Of a DNA stretch of 63,689 bases, positions 10,513 to 19,552 are shown piece by piece. Position numbers and translations under genes: made by a program. The stretch lies in NCBI GenBank assembly GCA_002381645.1, contig DFXE01000025.1, positions 131,597-195,285 on the forward strand. The letters are read 5' to 3'. A model generated the notes under the pieces. It saw only the letters and a list, made by a program, of their open reading frames with translations, did no database searches and had not been told where the DNA came from. Each line of letters opens with the position of its first letter. Within the stretch, counting starts at the first letter, position 1. This DNA is from Bacteroidales bacterium UBA4116 (GTDB lineage Bacteria; Bacteroidota; Bacteroidia; Bacteroidales; Tannerellaceae).

Positions 10513-12813
10513 ATGAAACGATTTATCCTATTTATTTGTTTCTGCAGTCTTTACCTTACAGGTATTTCCCAACGTACGGGAACCTGGAAATCGTATCTGG
10601 CTTATTATAATACAACATTGGTGGCAGCAGGAAATAACCATGTTTTTGCGGTAGGAGACGGTTCCTTATACAGTTATAACGAGGATGATAATAGCGTAAA
10701 ATATTATGCGAAAGAAACCACACCGTCTTTAAGTGATAACAATATAACAAGCATCAGTTTCAATACAGACCAGAATGTCCTTATTATTACGTATTCGAAT
10801 GGGAACATAGATTTGCTGGGAAGCAACGGCATAATCAATCTTCCTTATTTAATGGATAACGGTAATATCCAGGATAAAGTAGTCAATTCAATTTATAACC
10901 ATAATGAAACGGCTTATTTATCCGCCCAATTCGGTATTCTGGTATTAAATCTACCAAAAAATGAAGTAAAGGAAACCTACCGGTTCAGTAACCCTGTTAA
11001 ATCGTCGGTTATACATGGCGATAGCCTGTTTGCTGTTACTTTAAAAGGTATACGGAAGGGATATTTAAATAATAACCTGATCGATCCTGCCAACTGGGAT
11101 GATTATACAGTGAAAATGGATGGAATCGAAATTGAAAATATTATCCAGTTATGTGTTTTTCAGAATACATTATGTTATCTGGTTGAAAACAAAGGAGTGT
11201 ACTATCAAACTCCTTCCGGTATTCAACAATTATTAAGGCGTAACGATATAAGCAATATAAAAGTTGAAAATGGTAAACTATTTGTTTTAGCTTCCAAAGA
11301 TCTGTTTATTTATTCTTCCTTCAATGAAAATGACAGGATAAAAGTCGAAAGTACATTACGCGATGTATCTTTCTTGAAAAACGATACTTATTGGTTAGCT
11401 GTATCGGAAGAAGGACTGATCGGATTAAAACGTACAGGCTCCAACCAGTTTTCTCCGGTCGCAAGCAACTTAAACACGGAAGGACCTAAACGTAATTATT
11501 GTGATTTCCTTTTAATGCATAACGATAAACTTTATGTAGCAGGAGGGGGGAGATGGTCAATTCCGCTTTTTAGAAGAGGAACAGCTATGATATATAATAC
11601 AACGGAACAAACCTGGACAAATTTAAACCATATAACTGATTTCTGGAATTATACAAGAGATGCAACCAGTATAGCTGTAAATCCTACTGATGAAAATAAT
11701 TATTTTATATCTACTTGGGGATATGGTATATATAACATAAACAATAATGAATTAAAAAATCATTATGATAACCGGAATAGTATATTAAACTCATCATTAG
11801 GTGACGATGCAGCTTATGTACGGGTAGAAGGCCTTGCTTATGATAATAATAATAACCTCTGGATGACAAATTCAGGCGTAGCCAATACTATAAAAGTATT
11901 AAAAGCAGACGGTTCGTGGGCTTCATTATATTATAGTGATATATCCAGCGCTACCTTAGCCGATAAAATACTTATTATGAATAACGGAGATAAGTGGGTA
12001 AATTTAGTACGCGCAGATAAAAGCGGTATCTTTGTATTCAACGATAACGGAACTATAGAAGATATATCCGATGATGATTTTTATCATTTCTCCTCATTAG
12101 ATGATGCACAGGGAAGTATAGGCGCTGAAGAATACTTTTGTGTAACAAAAGATAAAAACGATCAGATCTGGATAGGAACCAACAGAGGTCCCGTAATTGT
12201 ATATAATCCGTTACGTGTACTGGATAATAAGCAAAATACAGTTTTCAACAGGATCATTCATACAGATGAAAACGGAATACAGGATTATTTTTTAAAAGAT
12301 GAAAGGGTAAGAGCTATTGCGGTTGACGGTGGCAACCGCAAATGGATAGGGACAGCAAGTTCGGGTGCGTACCTTTTAAGTGAAGACGGAACCCAAATTA
12401 TTGAACATTTTACAACTGAAAATTCACCGTTACTTTCCAACGATATTATGAGTATAGCCATAAATAATAAAACTGGAGAAGTATTTTTCGGGACAACTAA
12501 CGGCTTAATATCCTATTGGGGCGATGCTACGGAAGGAAGCGCAGATTATTCCAATGTATATGCTTATCCCAACCCTGTAAGACCTGATTTTGATCATAAA
12601 GTGATCATTACAGGATTGATGGAAAACTCTAATGTAAAAATAACCGATGTAAGGGGAAACCTTATTTATCAGGGACGCTCCATGGGCGGACAGATCAGCT
12701 GGGATTGCAGGAACAGTCGTGGAAGACAAGTTGCCGCAGGTGTATATCTTGTATTATCATCTACACCCGAAGGAAAAGAAAGCGTAGTTACCAAAATAGC
12801 TGTCGTACAATAA
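10513..12813 (+). CDS. porZ: PorZ-like beta-propeller protein with T9SS sorting domain
   Basis: A 766-residue exported protein. Residues 1-19 are a signal peptide ending at GISQ. Residues ~25-660 carry repeated short WxG/NNxLWM-type blades resembling two-component-regulator beta-propellers. The last ~75 residues (from YAYPNPVRP near 687 to TKIAVVQ) form a type A C-terminal sorting domain for the type IX secretion system. In Porphyromonas gingivalis a protein of this architecture and length, PorZ, is part of the attachment complex that processes T9SS cargo at the cell surface. I assign PorZ by architecture; an unrelated T9SS-sorted propeller is the alternative. It starts 4 nt after rdgB. Confidence 0.75.
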   Translation: MKRFILFICFCSLYLTGISQRTGTWKSYLAYYNTTLVAAGNNHVFAVGDGSLYSYNEDDNSVKYYAKETTPSLSDNNITSISFNTDQNVLIITYSNGNIDLLGSNGIINLPYLMDNGNIQDKVVNSIYNHNETAYLSAQFGILVLNLPKNEVKETYRFSNPVKSSVIHGDSLFAVTLKGIRKGYLNNNLIDPANWDDYTVKMDGIEIENIIQLCVFQNTLCYLVENKGVYYQTPSGIQQLLRRNDISNIKVENGKLFVLASKDLFIYSSFNENDRIKVESTLRDVSFLKNDTYWLAVSEEGLIGLKRTGSNQFSPVASNLNTEGPKRNYCDFLLMHNDKLYVAGGGRWSIPLFRRGTAMIYNTTEQTWTNLNHITDFWNYTRDATSIAVNPTDENNYFISTWGYGIYNINNNELKNHYDNRNSILNSSLGDDAAYVRVEGLAYDNNNNLWMTNSGVANTIKVLKADGSWASLYYSDISSATLADKILIMNNGDKWVNLVRADKSGIFVFNDNGTIEDISDDDFYHFSSLDDAQGSIGAEEYFCVTKDKNDQIWIGTNRGPVIVYNPLRVLDNKQNTVFNRIIHTDENGIQDYFLKDERVRAIAVDGGNRKWIGTASSGAYLLSEDGTQIIEHFTTENSPLLSNDIMSIAINNKTGEVFFGTTNGLISYWGDATEGSADYSNVYAYPNPVRPDFDHKVIITGLMENSNVKITDVRGNLIYQGRSMGGQISWDCRNSRGRQVAAGVYLVLSSTPEGKESVVTKIAVVQ

Positions 12814-12837
12814 AATAAATACCTAAAATTCAGGTAC

Positions 12838-12874
12838 AAAAATGGCGGATATAATTAGAATATCCGCCATTTTT
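12838..12874. terminator. Bidirectional terminator between porZ-like gene and nadA
   Basis: A perfect hairpin (arms 12842-12852 and 12860-12870, atggcggatat / atatccgccat, 7-nt loop) flanked by AAAA and TTTT. It sits between two convergent genes and can serve both. Confidence 0.85.
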
Positions 12875-12887
12875 ATCAGCTTATTAT

Positions 12888-13880
12888 CTATAATCCTAAC
12901 CGTTCGGATAAATCAAGCATCTTCCGGATAGGCCTGACCGCTTTCTCCTGTATATCTTTATCGACCAAAATTTCCGGTGTTTCATACTTTAAACAATTAT
13001 AAAGCTTCTGCAGGGTATTTAAACGCATAAAATTACATTCATTGCAAGCGCATGTACTATCATTCGGAGGAGCCGGAATAAATTCCTTTTCCGGACTTTT
13101 TTTCTTCATTTCATGGATAACACCACTCTCGGTAGCAACAATAAACTGTTTTTTATCAGACTCGGCTGTATATTTAATTAAAGCTGCCGTAGAACCTATA
13201 AAATCGGAAATATGAATGATCGGTTGCTTACATTCCGGATGAGTGATCACTTCAGCTTCCGGAAATTGTTTCTTTAAATCCAATATCTTTTCAAGTGAAA
13301 ATTGTTCATGTACATGGCATGCGCCGTTCCATAGCAACATACTGCGGCCGGTTATACTATTGATATAATTACCGAGGTTACGGTCGGGACCAAAAATAAT
13401 CTTTTCATCCTCCGGTAAACTGTCTACAATTTGTTTTGCATTAGTGGAAGTAACTACAATATCCGTTACCGCCTTGACTGCAGCTGTTGTATTAACGTAA
13501 GATATAACCGTATGCCCGGGATGTTGTGCTACAAAAACCGCAAACTCATCAGCCGGACAACTGTCGGCTAATGAACAGCCGGCATTCAAATCCGGAACCA
13601 GTACCTTTTTATCAGGAGACAATATCTTTGCCGTTTCACCCATAAAATGAACACCACAAAGAACAATAATATCCGCAGTCGTTTTAGCCGCCCATTGGGC
13701 TAAAGCCAAACTATCACCTACAAAGTCGGCAATATCCTGAATATCGCCTGTCTGATAATAATGAGCTAAAATAATAGCGTTTTTTTCCTTACGTAGTTTA
13801 TCTATAGCCTCCTTCAGGTCTGTACCTTCCGGTACAGGCATATCTACATATCCTTTGAATTGATCTGTTTTACTATTCAT
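12888..13880 (-). CDS. nadA: Quinolinate synthase
   Basis: Condenses iminoaspartate with dihydroxyacetone phosphate to quinolinate in NAD biosynthesis, using a [4Fe-4S] cluster. Three conserved cysteines are visible: LCGVHFMGE (near residue 100), WNGACHVHEQ (near 190) and CACNECNFM (near 285), with HYYQTGDIQDIADFVGDS near residues 40-57. I place the start at the ATG at 13880 (330 residues); a TTG three codons upstream is also in frame but less likely. No nadB or nadC lies nearby. Confidence 0.95.
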   Translation of the reverse strand: MNSKTDQFKGYVDMPVPEGTDLKEAIDKLRKEKNAIILAHYYQTGDIQDIADFVGDSLALAQWAAKTTADIIVLCGVHFMGETAKILSPDKKVLVPDLNAGCSLADSCPADEFAVFVAQHPGHTVISYVNTTAAVKAVTDIVVTSTNAKQIVDSLPEDEKIIFGPDRNLGNYINSITGRSMLLWNGACHVHEQFSLEKILDLKKQFPEAEVITHPECKQPIIHISDFIGSTAALIKYTAESDKKQFIVATESGVIHEMKKKSPEKEFIPAPPNDSTCACNECNFMRLNTLQKLYNCLKYETPEILVDKDIQEKAVRPIRKMLDLSERLGL

Positions 13881-14392
13881 AATATGCAAAGTTATAATAA
13901 TCTTTTTTCATGATGCTCTTTCACATCCATTAGTTATTCACCGGTTATTATCTTTATTCTTTTTATTTAAGATTTAAAAAACCCATATGATGATGATGAT
14001 GTACGGTTGAAAATGTTGATACTTTTTTCTCTTTTTAATAGGATATGGAGTTTTGAAGAGGAAAGGAAAAGTTATGGATAGGTTTTCAACCATAAATTAA
14101 CAGGCTTATTCTTTATATGTCATATGTTTACTTATTTTTCTTAACTTTATATTCATAATTTCGTAATTTCAAAAATAATAGGTGTTGACAAAAGCGATAA
14201 TGGTGGATAAAGCATGTTTATATAGCGTAGGTAAATACCCATAACTTTATGTGCATATATGAAAATAATCATTAGGAATATGTTTTTGAGTATTGTTGTA
14301 AATCTTTACCATTTTATATCCACTTTTTATCAATAGCTTTTAAACGTTGTTTCAACAGGGAATCATTACTTTTGTAATAAAGATACGAAATT
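13881..14392. other. 512-bp divergent intergenic region
   Basis: An AT-rich stretch between the divergent nadA and RNA methyltransferase genes. It contains five tandem ATG trinucleotides (13987-14001) and a -7 promoter box for the plus-strand gene. Several imperfect DnaA-box-like 9-mers can be picked out (for example tgttgatac, tgttgacaa, ggtggataa), but none is exact. I see no small gene. Confidence 0.4.
14347..14374 (+). promoter_or_regulatory. Promoter of the TrmH-type gene
   Basis: A TTG at 14347 and the -7 box tacttttg (14367-14374, matching TAnnTTTG) lie 18 nt before the start codon. The 17-nt spacer is slightly short of the usual 19-21. Confidence 0.5.
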
Positions 14393-14923
14393 ATGCGTAA
14401 ACTAAAGATAACTGAACTTAACCGGCTCACTCCCGAAGCATATAAAGAAAGCGATAAAATCCCGCTTATTGTAGTGTTGGATCATATAAGAAGCCTTAAT
14501 AATGTAGGGTCGGTATTCCGTACATCGGATGCATTTAAAGTAGAAGCCATTTACCTTTGCGGAATAACCGCCCGTCCGCCGCATCCTGAAATACATAAAA
14601 CAGCATTAGGGGCAGAAGATACGGTTAAGTGGTATTATTATAATGATACCCTTGAGGTTATAAACGAATTGAAAGAAGCCGGATATATGATCTGTGCCGT
14701 TGAACAGGCTGAAGGAAGTATTCAACTGGATGAGTTTACTGCTGATAAGGTGAAAAAATACGTTATTATTTTTGGAAATGAAGTAAAAGGAGTCCAACAG
14801 GAAGTGGTTGATAAAAGTGATATATGTATAGAAATCCCGCAATACGGTACAAAGCATTCGTTAAACGTGTCGGTTTCGGCCGGTATTGTGATCTGGGAAC
14901 TGTTTAAGCAATTATCAGATTAA
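14393..14923 (+). CDS. TrmH/SpoU family RNA 2'-O-methyltransferase
   Basis: A 176-residue SPOUT-fold methyltransferase that transfers a methyl group from S-adenosylmethionine to a ribose in tRNA or rRNA. The three SpoU motifs are visible: motif 1 LNNVGSVFRTSDAF (near residues 35-48), motif 2 VIIFGNEVKGVQQEV (near 124-138) and motif 3 IPQYGTKHSLNVSVSAGIV (near 148-166). Only the catalytic domain is present, as in short TrmH/TrmL-like enzymes; the RNA target cannot be decided from sequence. Its 3' end overlaps the convergent DUF4294 gene by 9 bp. Confidence 0.9.
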   Translation: MRKLKITELNRLTPEAYKESDKIPLIVVLDHIRSLNNVGSVFRTSDAFKVEAIYLCGITARPPHPEIHKTALGAEDTVKWYYYNDTLEVINELKEAGYMICAVEQAEGSIQLDEFTADKVKKYVIIFGNEVKGVQQEVVDKSDICIEIPQYGTKHSLNVSVSAGIVIWELFKQLSD

Positions 14924-15517
14924 TCCGTTTTCAACCAGTACGGCAACTCTTTCGGTATCCGCATCTTTACCCTGCGGATCGTACTCCGATTTTAAACTGG
15001 CTCCGAACATACTTGCAAAAACATTCCAGAATCCGGCACGAAAGCTGCCTAAATAAGCTTTTAATAGATTATAACTGGATTGGTTGCATTCCCTGTCTAT
15101 CAACTTTATCAACAGTTTCCCCTGTGAAAAAGTTAATTTTTTCAATTCAGGTTTATATTGCTTGAATAGTTCCTTCTCCATGAGTTGCAGATGATCCTGC
15201 CGGGATTTCTCGTCGGGAAGTGTTTCCATATATTCATACGTCTCAATCAGTGTTTCATACACCATTTTTGCATAAGGAAGCGTTCGTTTCACATCCCTTA
15301 CTAATTTGGTATATTTTTCCTGTTGTCTTTTATTCTTAAATCTTTTCTCCGGATAGATGAAAACGTTCCTCAGATTTACAACAGCTATCGTATCTCCGTT
15401 TTCAACAACAGCTTTCTGTACATCCGCCGGCCTGGTATTCATTTTTATTGCCTGTGAGTTTCCCTTTACACAACACAAGATGAATAAGATCAGTATATAC
15501 CCTTTCATATTTGTCAT
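14915..15517 (-). CDS. DUF4294 domain-containing exported protein
   Basis: A 200-residue protein with an N-terminal signal peptide (hydrophobic stretch ILILFILCCVKG followed by NSQA). The body matches DUF4294, a Bacteroidetes-specific family: NLRNVFIYPEKRFKNK, a helical region with YTKLVRDVKRTLPYA, and the block LIDRECNQSSYNLLKAYLG. Function is unknown and location is probably periplasmic. Two in-frame ATGs (15517 and 15508) could be the start; the second gives a more typical signal peptide. Confidence 0.8.
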   Translation of the reverse strand: MTNMKGYILILFILCCVKGNSQAIKMNTRPADVQKAVVENGDTIAVVNLRNVFIYPEKRFKNKRQQEKYTKLVRDVKRTLPYAKMVYETLIETYEYMETLPDEKSRQDHLQLMEKELFKQYKPELKKLTFSQGKLLIKLIDRECNQSSYNLLKAYLGSFRAGFWNVFASMFGASLKSEYDPQGKDADTERVAVLVENGLI

Positions 15518-15738
15518 ACAGATGCAAAAATAATAGATTTCAGTATTGAAATAATGAATTTTACACTATTTGACTAATTATCAGAACTAAAAATGCTTTC
15601 TTCACAACTTTCTTTTGCTTATTTGTTTAAAAAAATCCTGAATATTCTTTCTAATATTATACCGGGTAAATAGTAATTAATTACATATACACACGGTTTC
15701 TATTAATAAGGATAGATTGTTTGAAATCCGTACATTTG

Positions 15739-15769
15739 TTTGGCGGGTTTAAATGATTTGTTATTTTTG
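15739..15769 (+). promoter_or_regulatory. Well-formed Bacteroidetes promoter
   Basis: TTTG at 15739-15742, a 19-nt spacer and tatttttg at 15762-15769 fit the -33/-7 consensus of Bacteroidetes. It lies 29 nt before the outer-membrane protein gene at 15799 and is the best promoter match I found in the window. Confidence 0.7.
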
Positions 15770-15798
15770 TTGATTCAAAACCAAACAACTCTTAACTT

Positions 15799-16623
15799 AT
15801 GAAAAAAGAGGCTAAGCAAAACCTGCTATGTATTCTTTTACTGTTTAATTCCTGTTCTTTTCTATATGCTACGGACAATCTTCGTGTTGCTGATGCCCGG
15901 AATATGGGTATGGGTGGTAACGGAGTAACCGGAACTGCCTTGTTTAATCCTGCGCTGATTGCTTTATATGAAAAGAAAAGTATCCGTCTAAATTATTATA
16001 ATCCATACGGATTAAAAGAATTGGCAAATATAAACGGTAGTTTATATATACATAATCATGTTCTTCCCATTGGAGTGGATATCCAGTCATTCGGATATGA
16101 TGTATTCAGGGAAAGTATGTTTCGTTTGCTTATGGGTAAACGCCTGAACGAACAATGGATATTGGGAGTAAGCTTTCAATACGCTTTATTACAAACTGAA
16201 TTATTGGAAGAAAAAGCAGGACGGATATCAACAGATTTGGGAATCGGGTTTCAACCTGTTGAAAATCTGTTGATAGGAATGTTAATAATGAATTTTCCCT
16301 CTGTTTCATTAGGAGATAAATCAATTAATATAGAAGATTTTGGAGCTTATCGTTTGCAGATAGGATTGCGGTGGAAAATTATTAACAACCTGTTTATATC
16401 TGGTACGCTCGAAAATAATGAACAACATGCCGTAACCGCAAATGCCGGTATCGAATATGAACCTTTTACTGATTTCAGCTTACGGATCGGGATAAAAGAT
16501 AAACCGCTCAATCCTTCGTTTGGAGTAGGGTATGCTTTTATGATGTTTCGTGTGGATATGGCAGTGATATACCATACTGTTTTAGGGGTGAGTATAGGTG
16601 CGGGAGTGATGTTTTCCTTTTAA
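15799..16623 (+). CDS. PorV/FadL-like outer-membrane protein
   Basis: A 274-residue exported protein with a signal peptide (LLCILLLFNSCSFLYAT). The mature N terminus reads VADARNMGMGGNGVTGTALF followed by NPALIALYEK, the asparagine-proline opening seen in PorV/PorQ and FadL-type beta-barrels. The rest alternates polar and aromatic residues and ends in phenylalanine, as expected for an outer-membrane barrel. It precedes the HhH barrel gene by 11 nt and shares its promoter. Ligand and role are unknown; a T9SS accessory role is possible but not shown. Confidence 0.7.
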   Translation: MKKEAKQNLLCILLLFNSCSFLYATDNLRVADARNMGMGGNGVTGTALFNPALIALYEKKSIRLNYYNPYGLKELANINGSLYIHNHVLPIGVDIQSFGYDVFRESMFRLLMGKRLNEQWILGVSFQYALLQTELLEEKAGRISTDLGIGFQPVENLLIGMLIMNFPSVSLGDKSINIEDFGAYRLQIGLRWKIINNLFISGTLENNEQHAVTANAGIEYEPFTDFSLRIGIKDKPLNPSFGVGYAFMMFRVDMAVIYHTVLGVSIGAGVMFSF

Positions 16624-16634
16624 ACTGATACCAT

Positions 16635-18695
16635 ATGAAAAGGCCCGTTATATGTGTATTATTTGTTGCGTGGATAAATTGTTATCCGGTTTACAGCCAA
16701 TCTGTATCCGCACCCGATAAATGGATGCAATATGTGGAAGAACTCGCTATGGAAACGGAAGATGAAGAACAATCAGAAATGCTTTTTAACGAATTATCCT
16801 ATTTAACGGAAAATCCGTTTGAATTGAACAGTGTTACAAAAGAACAATTACGCAAACTTCCTTTTTTGACGGATGTACAGATAGATCGCATTATTTCTTA
16901 CCGTACCCGGTATGGAAAAATGATGACTATTTATGAACTGAAGAATATTGAGGGATTGGATTTTCAAACGTTGCAGCTATTGCTGCCCTTTGTATATGTA
17001 GGTGAACATACTGTTGAAAAACGTTCTTTTACTGTTAATAACTTGTTGAAATATGGAAGAAATGAACTGTTATTCAGATATGACAGGTGCCTGCAGCAAA
17101 AGAAAGGATACCGCTTACAACCGGATAGTGTGTTGGAAAAGTATCCCAACCGGCAGTATCTGGGAGAGCCGTTTTATCACTCATTACGATATTCCTATAC
17201 ATTTGACGACAGGTTGCAGGTAGGATTCGTAGGAGAAAAAGATGCCGGCGAACCCTTTTGGAATGAATATCATAAAGGATATGATTTTTATTCGTTTCAT
17301 TTTATTCTAAAAGATATAAAGTGGTTGAAAACCTTAGCTGTTGGCGACTATAAAATATCCTTCGGACAAGGGTTGGTGATAAGTAATGACTTTACTCCGG
17401 GAAGGAACGCCATGGTGGCACAGGCGGAAAGGAGGAATAACGGGTTCCGGAGACATTATTCTACGAATGAATCCGACTTTTTCAGGGGAGCTGCGGCAAC
17501 TGTTACATGGGATAAGGTAGATTTCAGTTTCTTTTATTCGTATAAGAAAGCGGATGCTGTTCCTATAGATAGTAATAGAATATCATCTGTTAAAACAGAC
17601 GGATTACACCGGGTAGAAAAAGATAGGGAAAGAAAACGTATTCTTCCGATACAAACATTCGGGGGAAATGTGCGGTATGCTGTTCCTGACCTGTCTCTCG
17701 GACTGACAGCTGTTTCCTATTCTTTCGGTACCTATGAGTTGCAACCCGATTTGAAACCCTACAACCGGTTTTATTTCAGAGGAAATAAAAACACTAATAT
17801 AAGTGTGGATTATATGTGGAAAAACAGGTACATCAAGTTTTATGGGGAAACCGCCTTATCGGAAAATAAAGCAATTGCCTCATTAAACGCATTACAGATC
17901 ACTCCGGTATCGTATATTACGGCTTTAATATTATACCGCTATTACGACAGAAAATACCAGTCTTTCTATGGAAATGCTTTCGGACAGCATTCAACGGTCC
18001 AAAATGAGCAGGGTTTATATGCCGGAATTCAATTTACCCCATTTCCTTACTGGAAATTGTCGGCATATGCCGATTTCTTTCGGTTTCCCTGGTTGAAATA
18101 CGGGGTTGATGCCCCTTCAACAGGTTACGAATATATGATTCAGGTTGATTGCAACAAAATTGAAAATGTTTCCATTTACCTGCGGTATAAATTTAAACAA
18201 AAAGAAAAGAACGGCAGGATACATAACCAACCGGATATTTCGATATTGCCTTATACACAAAACAGGTTGCGCTTTCAGGTAAGGTATAACATAAGACATG
18301 CCAATTTCCAGACATCCGTTGACGCGAATATATATGACGAAAAAGAAAACAGGCAGAGTAGGGGAGTTATGCTGTCGCAAAGCGTCGGGTGGAAGTCGCC
18401 CGGATTACCGGTTCAATTCGATATATACAGTGCCGTTTTCCATACGGATAATTATTACAGCCGGTTGAGTTCCTATGAGAAAAATATCCTGTATGCTTTT
18501 AATATGCCGCAATTTTATGGGAAAGGGGTACGTTTTTCAACCACCCTGCGTTGGGATATAGTTGAAAGATTATCGCTTTCTGCAAAATTGGCGTTTACCC
18601 GTTATTCCGACCGCGAAACGATTGGTACAGACCTGGAAGAAATAGAAGGCAACACCAAAACAGACGTATATGCTCTTCTGCGCTGGAAATTCTGA
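16635..18695 (+). CDS. Helix-hairpin-helix protein with predicted outer-membrane barrel
   Basis: A 686-residue exported protein. After the signal peptide (ending near PVYSQS, residue 24) residues ~53-120 contain two ComEA-like helix-hairpin-helix units (ENPFELNSVTKEQLRKLPFL, then KMMTIYELKNIEGLD). The remaining ~560 residues are strand-rich with many aromatic residues (RFYFRGNKNTNISVDYMW, YRYYDRKYQSFYG) and end in LLRWKF, consistent with a beta-barrel. Such HhH-barrel proteins are common in Bacteroidetes; their function is unknown, and DNA handling at the surface is only a guess. It is the second gene of the operon starting at 15799. Confidence 0.75.
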   Translation: MKRPVICVLFVAWINCYPVYSQSVSAPDKWMQYVEELAMETEDEEQSEMLFNELSYLTENPFELNSVTKEQLRKLPFLTDVQIDRIISYRTRYGKMMTIYELKNIEGLDFQTLQLLLPFVYVGEHTVEKRSFTVNNLLKYGRNELLFRYDRCLQQKKGYRLQPDSVLEKYPNRQYLGEPFYHSLRYSYTFDDRLQVGFVGEKDAGEPFWNEYHKGYDFYSFHFILKDIKWLKTLAVGDYKISFGQGLVISNDFTPGRNAMVAQAERRNNGFRRHYSTNESDFFRGAAATVTWDKVDFSFFYSYKKADAVPIDSNRISSVKTDGLHRVEKDRERKRILPIQTFGGNVRYAVPDLSLGLTAVSYSFGTYELQPDLKPYNRFYFRGNKNTNISVDYMWKNRYIKFYGETALSENKAIASLNALQITPVSYITALILYRYYDRKYQSFYGNAFGQHSTVQNEQGLYAGIQFTPFPYWKLSAYADFFRFPWLKYGVDAPSTGYEYMIQVDCNKIENVSIYLRYKFKQKEKNGRIHNQPDISILPYTQNRLRFQVRYNIRHANFQTSVDANIYDEKENRQSRGVMLSQSVGWKSPGLPVQFDIYSAVFHTDNYYSRLSSYEKNILYAFNMPQFYGKGVRFSTTLRWDIVERLSLSAKLAFTRYSDRETIGTDLEEIEGNTKTDVYALLRWKF

Positions 18696-18713
18696 TATTA
18701 TCGATAAACATGC

Positions 18714-18721
18714 TAACTTTG
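18714..18721 (+). promoter_or_regulatory. -7 box upstream of the radical SAM gene
   Basis: The octamer taactttg fits TAnnTTTG and lies 17 nt before the start codon at 18739. No clear -33 element is visible. Confidence 0.45.
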
Positions 18722-18738
18722 TCTGTTAAAAGTATATA

Positions 18739-19524
18739 ATGGTAAAATCAACAATATTATTCGATAAAATAGTTTTCGGGCCTATACGCAGCCGCAGGTT
18801 GGGTAGTTCCCTTGGTGTTAATTTGCTTCCTCCGGATGGTAAGCTATGTTCGTTTGATTGTATATATTGCGAATGCGGATTAAATAAAGACAGGCGTCCG
18901 GCAATCGAAATACCTTCCCGTGAACAGGTAAAAGAAGCATTGGAGTATAAACTTGCATTATTAAAAGCAGAAGGGATTACGCCCGATTCCATTACATTTG
19001 CAGGAAACGGGGAACCCACGATGCATCCCGAATTTGGCGGAATTATTGACGATACGATAGCCTTACGAAACGAGTTTTTTCCGGAAACCGCTATCACCGT
19101 GTTTTCCAACGCGACGATGCTTGACCGGAAAGATGTTTTCGATGCATTGAACAAGGTCGACAATAATGTATTGAAAATAGATTCTGTTTCCGAATATCGG
19201 ATAAGGCTGATAAACGTACCTAATTCACCCCTGTTTACGTTTGATACTTTACTGGGGCAATTAATGGGTTTCAAAGGAAACCTGATGATTCAAACCATGT
19301 TCCTGAAAGGAGAATACAAGGGGGAAAAAGTGGATAACACGACGGAGGAAGAAATAACCGGCTGGATTGATGCGTTGAAGCAAATACAACCTAAACGGGT
19401 GATGATCTATACCATAGAACGGGAAACTCCGGTTGAAGGTTTACGGAAAGTGGACAAGGAAGAATTGGAAGCCATCGCAGAACGATTGCGGAACGAAGGT
19501 TTTGATGTTCAGGTGGCAGGATAA
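18739..19524 (+). CDS. Radical SAM protein (COG0731-like)
   Basis: A 261-residue radical S-adenosylmethionine enzyme. The cluster-binding CX3CX2C motif is at C37, C41 and C44 (LCSFDCIYC). It is preceded by FGPIRSRRLGSSLGVNLLP, an N-terminal signature I associate with the COG0731 Fe-S oxidoreductase group related to the wybutosine enzyme TYW1. A glycine-rich TFAGNGEPTMHPEF block (near residue 94) fits the SAM-binding strand. A further cysteine (C46) lies right after the motif. The substrate is unknown. Confidence 0.85.
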   Translation: MVKSTILFDKIVFGPIRSRRLGSSLGVNLLPPDGKLCSFDCIYCECGLNKDRRPAIEIPSREQVKEALEYKLALLKAEGITPDSITFAGNGEPTMHPEFGGIIDDTIALRNEFFPETAITVFSNATMLDRKDVFDALNKVDNNVLKIDSVSEYRIRLINVPNSPLFTFDTLLGQLMGFKGNLMIQTMFLKGEYKGEKVDNTTEEEITGWIDALKQIQPKRVMIYTIERETPVEGLRKVDKEELEAIAERLRNEGFDVQVAG

Positions 19525-19552
19525 AAAAATTAAACTTTAAATACTACATGAA

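Noticed and set aside
13987..14001. (ATG)5 microsatellite
   Set aside because: Short, in a spacer and without a gene in frame; likely chance.
13881..14392. Possible replication origin in the divergent nadA spacer
   Set aside because: Only imperfect DnaA-box-like 9-mers; G/C skew sampled by eye on both sides gave no consistent switch; no dnaA or other origin-linked gene nearby. A cumulative skew plot of the genome would decide.
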